In this document: in pieces, positions 46,572 to 58,282 of the stretch
Layout of the letters: every line of letters starts with the position of its first letter
How positions within the stretch are numbered: position 1 is the stretch's first letter
NCBI GenBank assembly: GCA_009733575.1
Contig: ML769408.1
Span: 1-64,000 of the forward strand
DNA length: 64,000 nt
Direction: 5' to 3'
DNA from: Gymnopus androsaceus JB14
Lineage: Eukaryota > Basidiomycota > Agaricomycetes > Agaricales > Omphalotaceae
Made by a program: the position numbers and the translations under genes
Notes under the pieces: generated by a model
Seen by the model: the letters and a program-made list of their open reading frames with translations, nothing else
Told to the model about the DNA's origin: nothing
Databases searched by the model: none

Positions 46572-47719
46572 ATGGCCGATAACTCTTCAGCTAGACTACT
46601 GAACCTGATCAGGAATCTACCTGAAAATAGTCCAATATTGTCAGAAGACTTTGCTGTACTCCTGGGTGAGCTTTCTTTCTAAATTAACTTTTCCATGATT
46701 GAAATATCCTTATTGTGCTCTTTTAAGGTCTCAAGCAGAGCGCGGTTAGTCCACACAAGGATATACTGAAAGGTGATGAATATTTTCGAAAAGCTTTGCT
46801 AGAAGCCTATGTGAGTCTAAATCAAACAGTTCATGCTGCCCGCCGACGTTCTCCTTCAGATGGACCGCGTCTTGAAGGAAGATGAGTTTCAGCAAGATAT
46901 CATCTGGTCGCGTTTCTGCGCGTTGTACCTCCCTGATCTCGTGAATCGTTTCCTTGATCCCTGGAGTGCCACAGACGGCAGTCATTTTCAAACGGATCCT
47001 GATGCAAAAGAAGATTATCGGTTGTTCAATCCATGGCTAAGAATGCTAGTCATGGTCCAGCATATCCCATACTTCGGTAAATACCTGCGATCTAAACAGC
47101 TTGTCGCGTCGGGGAACCTAGACCTCACTCGAGTGTTGGGTGAACGATTATCACACGTAGCGCCACGCTGGGATCGGAGAATTACGCCAACCGCCAGGCG
47201 AACGCAAAGAATACTACAAAGGCGCGCTAGAGATATTCTCCAGCTCCTTAGCACGCTACTCACGACATTTATGAATCGGGATCCGGAGAAAGTTCTACCC
47301 ATCCAAACCAAGCAGAAGCTTCTACCGTTTGTGAAGGGATGGTGCGATATGTTCTACAATCCTTCAAATGTAATGGGAGAAGATGAAGATGGCATGCTCG
47401 GAGTCATATGTTCTAGGATGTTTTTACATCTATCCTCGTCTCGGGACGACGCCGGAGCGTCGCTCCACGGACATATGTTGAAGAAAGTCAAGAATCAGTT
47501 GAAAGGTTGGGACCAGTGTGGATTGCCCATTTGTAAAGTCACAAATGGAGACAATAAAGTATGTGGAAGATGCCAAACTGTGAAATATGTATGTTCTTTC
47601 TTTTCATGTTCGAACTGAGTTGACCCTCATTGGTCTAGTGCAACTCCAATCATCAAGCGCTGCATTGGAAGTGGCCTTCGGGTGCACACAAACAGATGTG
47701 CTTTCAAACCAAGTTTTGA
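46572..47719 (+). CDS. MYND-type zinc-finger protein
   Basis: The start MADNSSARLLNLIRNLPENS is followed by an intron (about 46,665-46,728). After it come a long helical region of unknown function (LADVLL-like start, then DDIIWSRFC-type helices ending SSSRDDAGASLHGHM) and a C-terminal MYND finger split by one intron: CGLPICK, CGRCQTVKY/CNSNHQALHW and HKQMCF. The finger has the Cys/His order of basidiomycete MYND proteins, usually protein-protein interaction modules. At 46,814-46,832 the frame changes: either an intron of only 19 nt (GTGAGT...ACAG) or a one-base error. The stop is at 47,717-47,719. The upstream domain is not recognised. Confidence 0.72.
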
Positions 47720-50171
47720 CCGAACCTAATTAACCTAACTACTTTGTTCTTGTATGTGCTACTTCATGTGAATTCATCGAGCCTTTCTTTTTCTTCTTGC
47801 TTTAAAGACAGTGAGGAGCAACCAACGAAGAACACCACTGGAAAGAAAGACCGCAGTGCTAAACATGCTAAACATCCTCCGATATCACTAGATATTCATT
47901 ATTATTGCCTCTGGGATTGAAAACGTGACGACGGCTCTCGCAATTGGGGCAAGGTAAACAGAGGAAGGGGTTGCTAGTATATCTTGGCGAGCTTTCATTG
48001 AATCATTCAAATTTTTTGCCACTTAAACGCCTGTCTTATTTCGTCCGGGATTGAACTAGCCGCTCTCTCGTAGTGGCCTACCCATAGGGGTCTAGTAAGT
48101 CTGCCTTGCTGGTTGCACATTCCGCGTTGCTGTCGCAGTGAGTAATTAATTGTAATCGCTTCTTATTTCTTCTTCCGGCTCGCACAACCATGTTCTATTG
48201 TCGGTTCCTCATACTAGCTACTAGATGTTGTAGGAGAAGGAAGATATTGGAGCTGTCTGCTCCACAGTACATAATGTACATATTCCTACACAGCCGAAAG
48301 TGTCACGCTCATTGACCGTCCCAAGGTTACGATCCAGAGTAATGAATCTAGAAATGATCTTGAGGTTCAAGAACGCTCCACGCAACAGGTTACTCTACTG
48401 CCTAAGCTGCAGCTGTCCTCGAGTGCATTAGCCGTATCTTGGATCCAATTGCTTTCACGCAGGTCTTGTAGAATCGGTGTTTGCAGTCACTCATTTGTGG
48501 CGAGTTATCAATGGTCCCGGTTAGTTTGGTAAGTCCTTTCTGTTCCATATTGTAACGATCAACAAACAAACTCCAGACTAGATCCCGGTAGATACCTGAC
48601 AGGCACCTGATTGTCTACAATTTACTTTGTTCTTTCAAGCTCACTAACAGATCTTCTGGTTTCTTGTGCCATTGGTGTATGTATAGATTGTGCCCCGCTA
48701 ACGTTCGGTCAGACGGTGTGGAGTTTAGTTGAATTGTGCATAGTAGACACTCTCTTATCTTTCCTTCAGCCTCGAATCAAGCGGCAGCGTTTCCTATGTA
48801 CGGTATGGCCTATTGGAGACATCGCTGGGTGTGTATCACTTCTTCTAGGTCGATTCCTCCGCCTGCTCGTCTGTCAATATTATGCCTCTCATTGGAGGCG
48901 TTTAAGTAAAGTTAAGCAACCCGCAGACAAATACACGCTGTTCCAAAACTCTGATTTCAGCAGGCAACCATATTTTCTCCCTTGCCTAGTCGCAGGGATC
49001 CTTGCATTTTTAGGCGTGTTTGCGGCTTATATCTACATGAACCTAGTAAGTTCAGTTGTCTACAGTATGCTCGATGCTTTTACTTGGCGTCTAGTCCTAT
49101 TCTCATACAGATATAGAAAGTTCCCCACATATATATATACCTATTTACACAGCCCATATTTCCTGTACAGCGAGCGGACACTGTCTAAAAACTATACTAT
49201 TCATGTCTCGAAAATTTGTGCCATCCAACCTCTTGTCCTCCAATACTCCTAGCACCAAAAATATCTCATGTCACACCTTTTTCACGCAATCATTCCTTAT
49301 TTTCAGCGCACCGCGCGGTATGAGAACCGGTTTCCCACGGGGAGTTGGTCTCTTAGAACTTTTAGGGATTCTGAGTGGCGCTGTTGTTGACAATGGGGGA
49401 GAGGAAGCCGGGATGCTGCATGACGGGCTCGGGCCACAAAGGCGACGCAAGGCTGAGGACTCTCGGTGTTTAACTGTCCGCATTTGACTAATGGGAGGAA
49501 CGGGAGGAGGTCTGGAAAATACAGGGAGGGGTTCCTCCAAAAATCTGACGACAACTTCCGGTTGTTCTGCCCATACGACCTGCAAATCAAGCTCGAGTGC
49601 TCGGTTTTCGGCAGAAGGTTCAGAAACAGCAAGTGGCTTATCGGCGAACGCATCCAATGCGTCGGGTGTGGATTCTGGAGAGTCCAGAGGGTCAGTTTTG
49701 TAGTATAAGAAAAGTTCCGACTCTAAAAAAAGTAATTGTAGTTTCACTTCAACGGTGTATGTGATGGCTCGCACCTTTTTCATCATGGTACTTGTATGCA
49801 AGACCATAATATGACGTTATTTTTCATCATTTAATGTACATCTTGATCAAAATGTGCTGATCTTACTTTGTTGACGTACTTTGAGTGCATATTTCTACTG
49901 TGTGTGTGTACATGACTATGTTTGTTGCTCCTCTTACCTACTTTGTGTCTGGAAAATTCTACTTGGTTATCAATGCATGCAGTTGTGTCTTACACATGTC
50001 CCCAAGCTACTGCAACTTACATTGAGAGATTCCTACTTCTAACTAGTATAATGGTGCACTTGTAGTGACACAGTCTGCAACTATATCTCACTGATGTCTT
50101 CTTGACTTTTTCTGGTACGCTTATGACTTTCTTTGGCCCTTCAACTGACCCAAACTACTGTTTTTATATTA
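47720..50171. other. Long region without a confidently called gene
   Basis: Two weak candidates exist. A plus-strand frame at 48,611-49,252 is hydrophobic with possible membrane segments (CVSLLLGRFLRLLV, LVAGILAFLGVFAAYIYMNL). A minus-strand frame at 49,271-49,807 (178 codons) is Pro/Ser-rich. Neither has a family match or clear splice structure, so neither is called. A tRNA-like T-arm at about 48,040-48,070 does not form a cloverleaf. Confidence 0.35.
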
Positions 50172-50572
50172 CACTAGCGGCCAAAACTGATGAACCCCCC
50201 GTTTTTGGAAATTCTATTCCCACGGCTCCCAGACCCCGTTGTTTCCTGACCACCGCTCTGGTGTCAGTTGCAGAGGCCACAATTCTTCATCTTTTTGTGC
50301 AGTAAGTGTAGTTTTAGGCTGTTGGTGAAGGTCTCGTAGTGTTGCAAACATTAATAAAGGTTATGAGGTCAAATGTCATCTCATGCTTCCCTGGTGGAGT
50401 TTGAGGTCTTTTAACCTCCGGAGTTTGCTATTTCACTGGATGTATCTACTTTCTACCTGCACTACAGAAAATTAGAGGTAAAAAAGTTCAAATTATCAAG
50501 GAGCGAGGAATTCTGGGGCCGTGGGAATAAAATTTCCGAAAACGGGGGGTTCATCAGTTTTGGCTGCCAGTG
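50172..50572. mobile_element. Tc1/mariner-type MITE
   Basis: A 401-bp element with about 60-bp terminal inverted repeats beginning CACTAGCGGCCAAAACTGAT on the left and CACTGGCAGCCAAAACTGAT on the right arm, both continuing GAACCCCCCG. It is flanked by TA on both sides (50,170-50,171 and 50,573-50,574), the mariner target. The interior has no transposase. Confidence 0.85.
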
Positions 50573-50786
50573 TATCTTAGTGTGGGAATTTGTACAAAAC
50601 CTTGCTGCAACTTTGACACTGCAGCAAGTACCATGAGCGCCTATATGACCCAAAACAGCAGTTCTAAAGTCAGTTGACATTTAAACAAATCTAATAAGTT
50701 TCAGTGGTAGTCAGAGGAAGATCAAGTCATAATTAGGGATCAGTAGTACACCAAAGCACATCTCCAAGTAGTTCAACAGCACATAG
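50573..50786. other. Spacer between MITE and metallopeptidase-like gene
   Basis: No gene was seen. Confidence 0.35.
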
Positions 50787-52336
50787 TTAACATAAAGTAA
50801 GTGCACAAAGTACATCAATCATCATTAAAGTAGGATGTAGCCGCACAATCCACCCGAAACATAATGTAGAATCCGCGTTCATGTGGCCTCTTTTTCCGAT
50901 GAAATATGACGTCATACCATAATGGCGCTGCAGCCATAGTTTTTCAACCACCAATCCCGCTTCCAAATGTACACCATCTACCGTGCAGCTGTTAAAAAAT
51001 AGCTTACAGCCACCTTGTGCATTGCTTCGAAGAAGGGCTCCAGTCTAATTAGATAGTATCAGCTAGTGTAATATACAAAGGTGGTGAATGACCTACCTCC
51101 TCCTTAAACATGACAAAAAAATGTGCAAGCTCGTGAACGAGGGTGATCTTAACTGCAGCAAGGACAGCGAGGAAGGACGACTGGTGGGTAGAATGGATAT
51201 TGGTATCATAGACATCGACAAATAGCTGCACCAGCGAGTCGCTGAAATAGATGCAGTTTCTAGATTGGTTGTGACTATTATGACAGATATGAAATCCAAG
51301 ATTGTTGACAGCAACGTCACAGACATCGCGAAGGTCATACGTTGGACCTTGGTTTGAGGGGGTCAGCTTCTGCAGCACCTCTTGGGAATCTTGAGCAGCC
51401 AGGTTCCACAGCGACCGTCCTGCTATCATCTAGGAAAACCCCGCTGATATGAGCTCCTTCATATCGAGAAATAAAAATGACGGGAGGTGGCGAGGACAGG
51501 AACCGATGCTGTATTTGCTTTGTCGCGTGTAGAGTCGTATCTTTCAGATTCCAGTCCATGACTGGAGCCAAGATGCGAGCAGAATGAGCATCACCATGTG
51601 CCAAAGCAGTCAGCACGTCTGAGATATACATGTGGATCGCGAGGTGGCTGGGCCGAGATAGGTCTAGCAGAGAAGCAGTTTGCTTATCATCGCGAACGAC
51701 GTAGATCTTCGTATAGAGTCGCGGTTGAGCAGGTTGTGCAGGAGCAATAGTTGTTCAAGGAAGAGGTTTGCTGCAACAGAAATTCATAAGCGTCAGTCAT
51801 TTCTTATTTAATGGAAGAGACGAACCACGCGATTCAGAAGAAAACGCTAAGTGTAAAGTGAAGTCATCCAGGACATTGGGCCGCTCGGGGCTGTAAAGTA
51901 ATGATTAGTGTGTTGACTCTTTTTGGAGACCGAAACGAAGCTCACATTATTACGCTTTCACGAACACTGTAAAAAAACTTTTCGTCGGGTAGCAAACAAT
52001 ACGATTCTGTAGTCACATCAGGGCCAATGTCAAAAGTAATGATGATTACTTACTTGCTAGTATTGGGATTGGGTCCTCGCTTGAGTTCGGATCCTCATTG
52101 CACTTGCAGAGAATCAAAGCTTCAGAAGTTACTATATAGGTTAAGTATTAATATTAAAATGATCCGGTATGTAGATCATCGTGCATATAGTACTGACATT
52201 TAATTTTAAGTGATCCAGTGAGCTGAGATGTCTTCTCGCCACGGTGTTTTAAAGACGCGGAGATAAGAGGCAAATTATAATGAGCTTTCAAATCCACTGG
52301 AGGCTGGAAGAATTGGCCGACTTTTGGGTTGACCAT
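50787..52336 (-). CDS. HExxH-containing protein, possible zinc metallopeptidase-like
   Basis: A multi-exon minus-strand gene starting at 52,336 (MVNPKVGQFFQPPVDLKAHY). Exons continue with ERPNVLDDFTLHLAFSSESR, HLAIHMYISDVLTALAHGD, then DLRDVCDVAVNNLGFHICH, and an exon with ITLVHELAHFFVMFKEE. HELAH fits the zinc-binding HExxH motif. The next exon reads GVHLEAGLVVEKLW, in which the Glu could be a third ligand; a Gly-Glu-Ala-Gly-like motif after HELAH occurs in some uncharacterised basidiomycete proteins. The fit of exons around 51,425-51,640 is uncertain because two frames overlap there, and the stop near 50,787 is tentative. No signal peptide. Function unproven. Confidence 0.45.
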
Positions 52337-54696
52337 GGTCCTTAGAAAGAAATAGGGATGTGCCGGTTTTGGATTATTTATGATTCCCGACATTCGGCGA
52401 TGACGTATTTCAACTTCAACCTTGTTTGCGAAACACGAGCCTCAAAACATCATTTTCAAGTATCTGTCGTCTGTCATTCAGCACAGATATCACTCGTCTC
52501 GTCCCGCCTCTCGTGCTCATTGCTGGGGCACTCGTTCCTTGGGCTCAACACATCAACGACGCCATACACCAAACTGCTATGGACTCAATCTCTCACAACG
52601 CAACTAGGGAAGCTCGTGGTTTCTGCCCGGAAGGATAGGCCCTTTGTAACCTCTGCCCCATGCCAATGGTGCGTGCTTGACGTTTATCTCGTCCGTTCTT
52701 CATCTGAACTCTTTATAGCGACGAACATGGTTTTTTCTGACATTCACTGCGCCCTCGATGCTCCTCGAGGTCTGAGCAATGCAGCTGATTCCCTCTACAG
52801 AGCTGGCTCCTTCTGGCTCCTTTGATCCAGCCTCTGAAGACCTGCTGCTTGCTGTGGCCTGAACGAGCAGTGCTTACCTTGCGCCTGAGTTCAGGACCAC
52901 AGGAAATGCTGCGAGTCGTGCTCGAGCAGTAAGCAGCGACGTGTCGAGCCGTTGATATTATGGCAGGATATTAAGTAGCTCGATTATAACCACGATCCAT
53001 TCAATTTTAAGCCATTCTCAAACTCTAGCTTTGCTAGTAGGATGTCAAATCTATTCCTACCACGCCGCCTTTCAATCGGCAAAGATCTCGACTTCCGCCA
53101 TCGGCTCCTGCGCATGTAAGTCAATTCTGGCCGTATTTTATTCAGTTTTCGCTCAAATCTTTCGGTTTAAGGCATTAGAGCATCGCTGGGACGTTTATTC
53201 TATCACTCTCACCCCGCTTTCCAGCGTGTAAAAATCTCGACCTCCTGCACAGTGTCGCGCTCCCGCCAGATATATCACAGCATTCAGCCGTCAGACCTTC
53301 GCTTCCTTTCTGCTCCCAACTTCAAGATCCGCCGGTAATTCAACACCCTCTTCTACTTTCGTGGATCCTTTCACTGGGGCATCCGATAATCTGGCTCCCC
53401 AAATTGCACCCAATCCTCATCCTGCTACTCTTATGTCTTGAGTTCCAACGGTAAGCGATATCGCTTTGCTGACAGTCCTCAGAGGTTTGCTCATTGTATA
53501 CTTCTTTCCAGGCGGCGTAGAACCTCTAGAAACATGCAAACGTTTCAACTTCCTTCCATGAATCACAGTCACACGTCGTTTGAAATCGATGTAGGTGAGT
53601 TTTTTTTCTTGTATTCATCTCAACGTATCGTGCTGAAAAGAGAAGTTTACATTATCGCTTGCTCTATATCCCAAAGAACTTGGAATCACGCCCGATTTTT
53701 CTTTCAGTTTACTACTGCTAGTGCTAGCGACAAGGATGGTGACGAAGACAAGTGCCACGGAATCGTAGCAAGAGACCGAGTGGCTGCAGGAGCTGGGTCC
53801 GTTGGCATGGGTAGGGAAGTACTGGGTGCGTTTCGTTCATTTATTAGTCGATATAGCTAATCCCCCCGAATTTCGCAGCTTCTAAGTTATATATCCTCTC
53901 TTGGTCAAGTCCCAATCATCGTCGCTACCATCAACCTCGATTGCCGTCTCTATCTTAAAACCGTCTTTCCGCCGGACTTTTTATTCCGATCCAGTCATGT
54001 GGTATCGACACCTCCTTCGCCTCTGTGCTGCTGCTTGGTTTTTCCCAGAATTGACTCGCATTGCTGTCCAAGACTGTGGGCTGGTTCGACCCGTATGCCG
54101 ATGGAGGGAGACTTTGCAACGCAGCACGGTACTAGTTTTAACCGACTCTCCTTTGAAATCGCTATTCGACTTCACATACAGCGAAAACCTCAGTCCCAAT
54201 CCTACTCCAGACACGCGCTTCAAACATGTGATGCCCTTGCCTACTCATAAGCGACTCGCACTGAATATCATGATTCTTGATATTTCTTACGGTTTCAGAC
54301 ATTTACGCTCATATATCTTAGTAACACCATACGCATAGGGAAGTGGAGGGGATCGTTTAGGGAGCTACATGCAATGTATAATGGCTACCTATATCGGCCA
54401 CTAGCTCCCATAATCGCGTCCTTACTTTTAGTAATGGCAGGCTCGTGACGGCCGCGTACTATTAGACGTCCACTTTGCTCTCACGATCTTTCGTGTTCTC
54501 TGCTCTCGCGCGAGCTAAACCAGCAGTACATTTAGTCTGGGAAAAGACGAGTCTTATGTTCTCCGTCACTTTATCCTAAAGTCATGGGTCAGAATTAGAA
54601 CACTTCAATTTTCCCATTTGACTGCCCAACAAATACTCAACAAATGCACCGCCCGGGTTGGGATTTGGCCTCAGCATTCCTATCGCATTTACAGAC
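52337..54696. other. Region with possible unrecognised gene
   Basis: The first part is the upstream region of the minus-strand gene. Between 53,041 and about 53,880 several short frames with plausible GT..AG borders can be chained (from MSNLFLPRRLSIGKDL to a segment with GDEDKCHGIVARDRVAAGA). No family is recognised and frame choices are ambiguous, so no gene is called. The last 350 bases are the promoter of the oxygenase at 54,697. Confidence 0.35.
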
Positions 54697-56248
54697 ATGC
54701 CCAGCCTCACAGTTCCGCACATTCCTCACTACGAACCAGCACCAGCTACCAATGAAGCTCGTACGTCTCAGCTTTACACTGTGACATTTCTTCTGATATG
54801 ATGTTTCAGTTGATTATGCTGATCTGGCCATTATCGATCTCAGCAACTTTGTCACCCCAGAAGGACGTGCACAGCTAGTCTTGCAGCTGCGAGAAGCCAT
54901 GACAAGCAAAGGATTCTTTTATGTAGTAGGACACGGTTACTCGAAAGAACAAGTTTGCATCGTTTCATCTTTCTAAATATCACTTCCTGAGCATTTGCAG
55001 ATGGAACGGATGTTTGATATCGCAGACGTTCCGTTCTCGCAGGTTAGCGATGAGGAGAAGGAAAAATACGTCGCGCAGACAAAACAGACTGGGTCTTACC
55101 AAGGTTATAAGTTGCGCCAGTACTGGGTACGTATCCTAATACTGGGGGTGTAGGTGCATGTTTCTTACACTTTAACTAGCACATCGACGGCGGCGTACGC
55201 GATCAGGTTGAGAACTACAACAGTACGTTTTCCTTTGAACCAGCGGGTGTGGCCAAAATCTTATAAGCCAACTTATTTAGTCCATCGCGATATCAGCAGA
55301 CGCGCTCACCCAGAGGCTCTCCGTCCTCTCCTTCCTGAAATAAGGCAGCTCGCGCATCACTCCCATATGAACGTTCTTAGTCCTATCTTACGGTACATTC
55401 AAAATTAAAAAGTACTGCAGCCGTAACTCCTTGATATCAACTTCTTTCTTTCATAGGCTTATGGCTCTTGGTCTAGAGCTTCCCGAAGATACACTCCTCA
55501 ACATACATAGGTGGGAGACAGACTCGGAAACCTACAGTAAGTCCCGGTACCTCCCTCGGCTAGTTCGATACATGAAATATCACCCGCGAAGCCCAGAGGA
55601 AGAGGAGAAAACCAAAAATGTCTGGTTAAAAGGCCATACCGGTAGGTGTTATTTAACTGCCCCTCTTGCACCGCTTACACTCTTGGTAGATATCGGTAGT
55701 ATCTCAATTCTGTACAGTCAGCCTGTTGCCGCTCTACAGATTCTGGCGCGCGACGGTACATGGAAATGGATTAAACACATTGACAATGCCATTGTAAGTT
55801 TACATAGAATGTTGTCGCGTACCGGAAGATTGCCATTCAATTTCTTTTAGGTGGTCAACGCAGGAGATGCAATGGATTTTCTTTCTGGGGGGTTCTATCG
55901 CGCTACAATCCATAGGTATGTCGGTCCTTCCTCCAATTCTACGTTGGATGATCAATACTGTACAGAGTGGTCCAGCCGCCTCCTGATCAACGCCAATACA
56001 CTCGTTTGGGGATCTTCTACTTCTGTATGCCTGATGATGATGTGAAGCTCGCTCCTCTTGTCGCAAGTCCGCTCTTGCAACGCGTAGGTATCAAGAGGCG
56101 TTTTGAGAAAGACGAAGATGCACCCCTTGTGGCGGAGTGGCGAAAATCTCGTACTTCAGCTTATGGGCAGAGTGTGCTTTCCAAGTCAAAAGAAAAAGGT
56201 GTTGAGGAAGAGGTGATTGCAGGTGTTGTTGTAAAACATTATAATTGA
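54697..56248 (+). CDS. 2-oxoglutarate/Fe(II)-dependent oxygenase (isopenicillin N synthase-like), copy A
   Basis: A cytosolic oxidoreductase of the DIOX_N plus 2OG-FeII_Oxy type. The start MPSLTVPHIPHYEPAP is followed by about seven introns. The N-terminal domain has LAIIDLSNFV, REAMTSKGFFYVVGHGYS and MERMFDIADVPFSQV. The core has RQYWHIDGGVRDQ, LKGHTDIGSISILYSQPVAA (Fe ligands His and Asp; an intron splits HT/D), VVNAGDAMDFLSGG and ATIHR (distal His), then YTRLGIFYF, where Arg is the likely 2-oxoglutarate anchor. The C-terminus ends VVVKHYN. The substrate is unknown. A tandem paralogue follows 215 bp downstream in the same orientation, then an MFS transporter. The frame is clean with normal splicing. 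Confidence 0.88.
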
Positions 56249-56463
56249 TTTGTAGCGCGTGATGTATTTTGATTTCCTTGAACGGCTTGGTTGGGTTCTA
56301 ACGAAAACTTTCGTTATCTTGCATTCTTAGGCATCGATAGGCAAAGTTATATATTTGCTTCTTCGCTCCCTCGAGGAGCGACTACACCTGACTAGCATTA
56401 TCTTTAAGACGTAATCGAGGCTTTACCAAGCAAATTCTCTCTTGTGTTCTGACCCTCATCAGG

Positions 56464-58108
56464 ATGCCCAGCTTAATCAACGCCCCGTTGCCTCCAGTGC
56501 GCCATTATGAAGCCGCGCCGTTGACGAAAGAGCGACGTATGTTTTTTAAAATTCCGTTCTGCTATAACCTCTCTGAATCACTGAATCACCTCGACGAAAG
56601 TGGAATATGTCGATCTCCCTATCATTGACCTATCGAGTTTTACCGCGAGCGCGGACCCCGATGTTCGCACCCACCTGGTCGCGCAAGTGCGCTCAGCCAT
56701 GGCTGAATATGGCTTCTTCTACGTTCTTAATCATGGACTTTCCACCGCCCAGGTAATCATATTTCTCACTAACGATGAACTGATAACATACGTCATTGGG
56801 CAGACGGAACGAATGTTTGATATAGCAGACATTCCATTCTCGGAGGTGGATGATGATGAGAAGAAAAAGTATCAGTCAAAACTGAAGGAAACTGGTACTC
56901 AGCAGGGGTATAAACCTCGTCAATATTATGTGAGTATTGCATTTGAATTTATCTTTCTCAAGCTTCTTTATTTACACTGTTTTTGTTTTAGCACATTGAC
57001 AACGGCATTCGAGATCAGATTGAAATTTATGCACGTAAGAGGCCGTATTGTTGCGGTGCTTTCTGTAGTACTTACAGACATATATTTCTACCCTCAGTCA
57101 ATCACGACGTGAATAAATCCGGACACCCAGCAGTGCTCCAACCGTTATTACCCGAGATCGAGCGGTTTGCCTATCATAACCATGTAAACGTTCTTTATCC
57201 CATTTTGCGGTCAGCCCTTTGCTTGCGCGTCATCGTGTCGATCGCTAAATCGGAGTCTATAGATTATTGGCTCTAGGGCTTGATCTTTCAGAAGATAGTC
57301 TGGTTGAGCTGCATAAATGGGAAGACATTTCGGAGAGCTACGGTAAGCTTTATTCCATCTCAAGACGTTGGAGCTCACAAAGTTGGTTCAACATCTGGGC
57401 TTGTAGTGCGGTTCATGAAATAGTAAGCCTTTTTTTTGCTTAGCTTAGGCGGTCGTTCTACTACCTAATCTTAGCTACCCTCGATCGGATGAGGAGGAAG
57501 AGAAAACAAACAACCTTTGGCTGAAAGGCCATACAGATATCGGGTCCTTGACGTTTCTGTATAGCCAGCCCATTGCAGCGTTACAAATCCGTGCCAAGGA
57601 TGGCTCCTGGAAGTGGGTCAAGCATATTGAGAATGCCATTGTAAGTACCACTGCTATTGTACTGCTATTCGTATCTGACTTCAGTGTAGGTTGTCAACGC
57701 CGGAGACGCGATCGAGTTCCTATCTGGAGGTTTATACAGTGCGACCATTCACAGGTTAGTGGCTCTTTACTCAATTGAAGTCTTCTACGCCACATGCTCA
57801 GTACCCTTCGAACTTAGAGTTGTTCAACCCCCGGCGGACCAACGCGCATACACCCGACTCGGATTATTCTACTTCGTCTTGGCCACAGGAAGATGTGAAG
57901 CTCAAGCCGCTGAGTAGTCCATTCTTGCAACGAACGGCTGAATGTATGGTTGCAACAGCGCTTTCAAGGCGCGGAAGCCCCTACCATGGCGGAATGGCGA
58001 AAAGGCAGAACTAAATCTTATGGAAATGCAGAACTGAAGGCTAGTGCTATAAACTTGGGAGTGGAAGAAGAGTACCTGAATGGAGTTTTGATTAAACATT
58101 ATGTATGA
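56464..58108 (+). CDS. 2-oxoglutarate/Fe(II)-dependent oxygenase, copy B, frameshifted near the end
   Basis: A paralogue of copy A with the same domain order: MPSLINAPLPPVRHYEAAP, LPIIDLSSFT, MAEYGFFYVLNHGLS, ERMFDIADIPFSEVDDDEKK, RQYYHIDNGIRDQ, KGHTDIGSLTFLYSQPIAAL, VVNAGDAIEFLSGG, ATIHR and YTRLGLFYF. Fe ligands and the 2-oxoglutarate Arg are intact. After FYFVLAT the frame breaks near 57,885 and again near 57,938; beyond that TMAEWRKGRTKSYG and the C-terminus VLIKHYV are readable to the stop at 58,106-58,108. The breaks may be consensus errors or late decay; the catalytic part precedes them. It likely arose by tandem duplication of copy A or the reverse. Confidence 0.85.
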
Positions 58109-58282
58109 ATTTGAAGACTAGTCAGATCGACTTGTATCTGTGATTTATGTGTATTCTGTGCTTTGCATAGAATGCCCCTAACTTTCCTCTCGGCTCGCTC
58201 CGCATCTCCGACATTCTGAACGACGTGCTAATTTTAAACTTCCTTGTTCCATTAACCCTCACGAGCCTTGCCATTTTACAAT

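Noticed and set aside
48035..48100. tRNA-like T-arm on the minus strand
   Set aside because: The T stem pairs poorly and no acceptor or anticodon arm could be folded; at most a tRNA-derived fragment.
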